A stretch of 5,727 bases of DNA, from positions 1 to 5,727 of the forward strand of contig JARICB010000026.1 of NCBI GenBank assembly GCA_029264225.1, in the 5' to 3' direction. Each line of letters begins with the position of its first letter. Positions within the stretch are counted from its first letter, which is position 1. Position numbers and translations under genes: made by a program. The notes under the pieces are model-generated. The model saw nothing but the letters and a program-made list of their open reading frames with translations. It did not search any database and was not told the DNA's origin. Origin of the DNA: Nocardioides sp. GTDB taxonomy: Bacteria > Actinomycetota > Actinomycetes > Propionibacteriales > Nocardioidaceae. Shown here piece after piece: positions 5,468 through 5,727 of the stretch.

Positions 5468-5727
5468 GGGAGCAACGCTCCCACGCGCTCGCGGATCGCG
5501 ACCGCGATCTCCTCGACCGGCGCCCGGGCATCGAGCACCAGGTAGTGGTCGGGGTCGGCGGCTGCCAGATCGAGGAAACCGTGGCGCACTCGCTGGTGGA
5601 ACTCCATCGACTGGCCCTCGATCCGGTCACGCTCCTCGAACCGGCCGAGCCCGGTCGCGGGCTCAAGGTCGAGTACGACGCTCAGGTGCGGTCGCAGGTC
5701 ACCGGTGGCCCAGCGATTGATCTGCTC
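5464..5727 (-). CDS. tmk: Thymidylate kinase, C-terminal part (gene runs off the window)
   Basis: The minus-strand frame open from the window edge gives 87 residues ending in TGA at 5464. It begins EQINRWATGDLRPHLSVVLD. dTMP kinase phosphorylates dTMP to dTDP with ATP (EC 2.7.4.9) in the dTTP pathway. Recognisable family motifs are INRWATG (residues 3-9 of the fragment), the strand SVVLDLEP, the DRIE motif (34-37) following the lid-region segment, the FHQRVRHGF segment (43-51) and HYLVLDA (61-67). The N-terminal P-loop and dTMP-binding segment, about 120 residues, lie beyond 5727. The stop overlaps the holB start as ATGA. Identification rests on these C-terminal motifs plus the holB neighbour. 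No sign of damage is visible in the part shown. Confidence 0.92.
   Translation of the reverse strand, partial: EQINRWATGDLRPHLSVVLDLEPATGLGRFEERDRIEGQSMEFHQRVRHGFLDLAAADPDHYLVLDARAPVEEIAVAIRERVGALLP
5468..5482 (-). promoter_or_regulatory. Hairpin sequestering the holB Shine-Dalgarno at the end of tmk
   Basis: On the mRNA strand GGGAGC (5482-5477) pairs with GCTCCC (5473-5468) around a 3-nt loop, GTT. The 3' arm directly abuts the holB ATG. The 5' arm GGGAG is the only Shine-Dalgarno-like sequence available, about 10 nt before the start. Folding would hide it, and ribosomes finishing tmk would open it, giving translational coupling. Confidence 0.5.

Noticed and set aside
4358..5545. Plus-strand open frames of 395 and 337 codons opposite holB and tmk
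   Set aside because: They are shadow frames of holB/tmk. Composition is low in structure-forming patterns and no family motif is present.
1..5727. CRISPR array, insertion sequence, toxin-antitoxin pair or defence island
   Set aside because: No regularly spaced repeats, transposase motifs, terminal inverted repeats with target duplications, or defence-type domains were seen on either strand.

Overview
This window looks like chromosomal DNA from a high-GC actinobacterium. Codon usage is strongly G/C-ending, and gene starts include GTG, ATGA stop/start overlaps and possible leaderless starts. The protein families present (TAP-type alpha/beta hydrolase, secreted SGNH hydrolase, delta-prime with a GRS P-loop) suggest a Nocardioides-like member of the Propionibacteriales. 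That placement is inferred from protein style, not from a search.

Layout, left to right. (1) Positions 77-1246, minus strand: a secreted SGNH/GDSL hydrolase with a signal peptide, catalytic domain, proline-rich linker and basic FN3-like tail. A possible terminator hairpin lies at the window edge. (2) Positions 1343-1518, minus strand: a tRNA-Thr(CGU) gene with a perfect-palindrome terminator behind it and a strong hairpin 2 nt in front of it. (3) Positions 1544-1723, minus strand: a 59-codon zinc-ribbon-like protein with an excellent Shine-Dalgarno, easily missed because of its size. (4) A roughly 100-bp divergent control region with two perfect inverted repeats, 1762-1779 and 1812-1824. (5) Positions 1824-2741, plus strand: a LysR-type regulator, probably leaderless. 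(6) Positions 2745-5727, minus strand: a tightly packed operon tmk (C-terminal part only) - holB - membrane-anchored TAP-type alpha/beta hydrolase. Both junctions are 4-bp ATGA overlaps. The hydrolase ends 3 bp from the convergent LysR gene.

How the genes work together: Tmk makes dTDP for DNA synthesis and HolB is the delta-prime subunit of the clamp loader, so the right-hand operon has a replication theme. An exported peptidase-like hydrolase is translationally coupled to its end. The small zinc-ribbon gene and the LysR gene form a divergent pair that very likely shares the palindromic operators between them. The tRNA and the SGNH hydrolase are separated by a terminator and look like independent units.

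I see no CRISPR array, insertion sequence, prophage or defence system. The most interesting points are the unlisted small zinc-ribbon protein and its palindromic control region, the holB ribosome-binding site held in a hairpin, and the hairpin that would form the 5' leader of the tRNA precursor.
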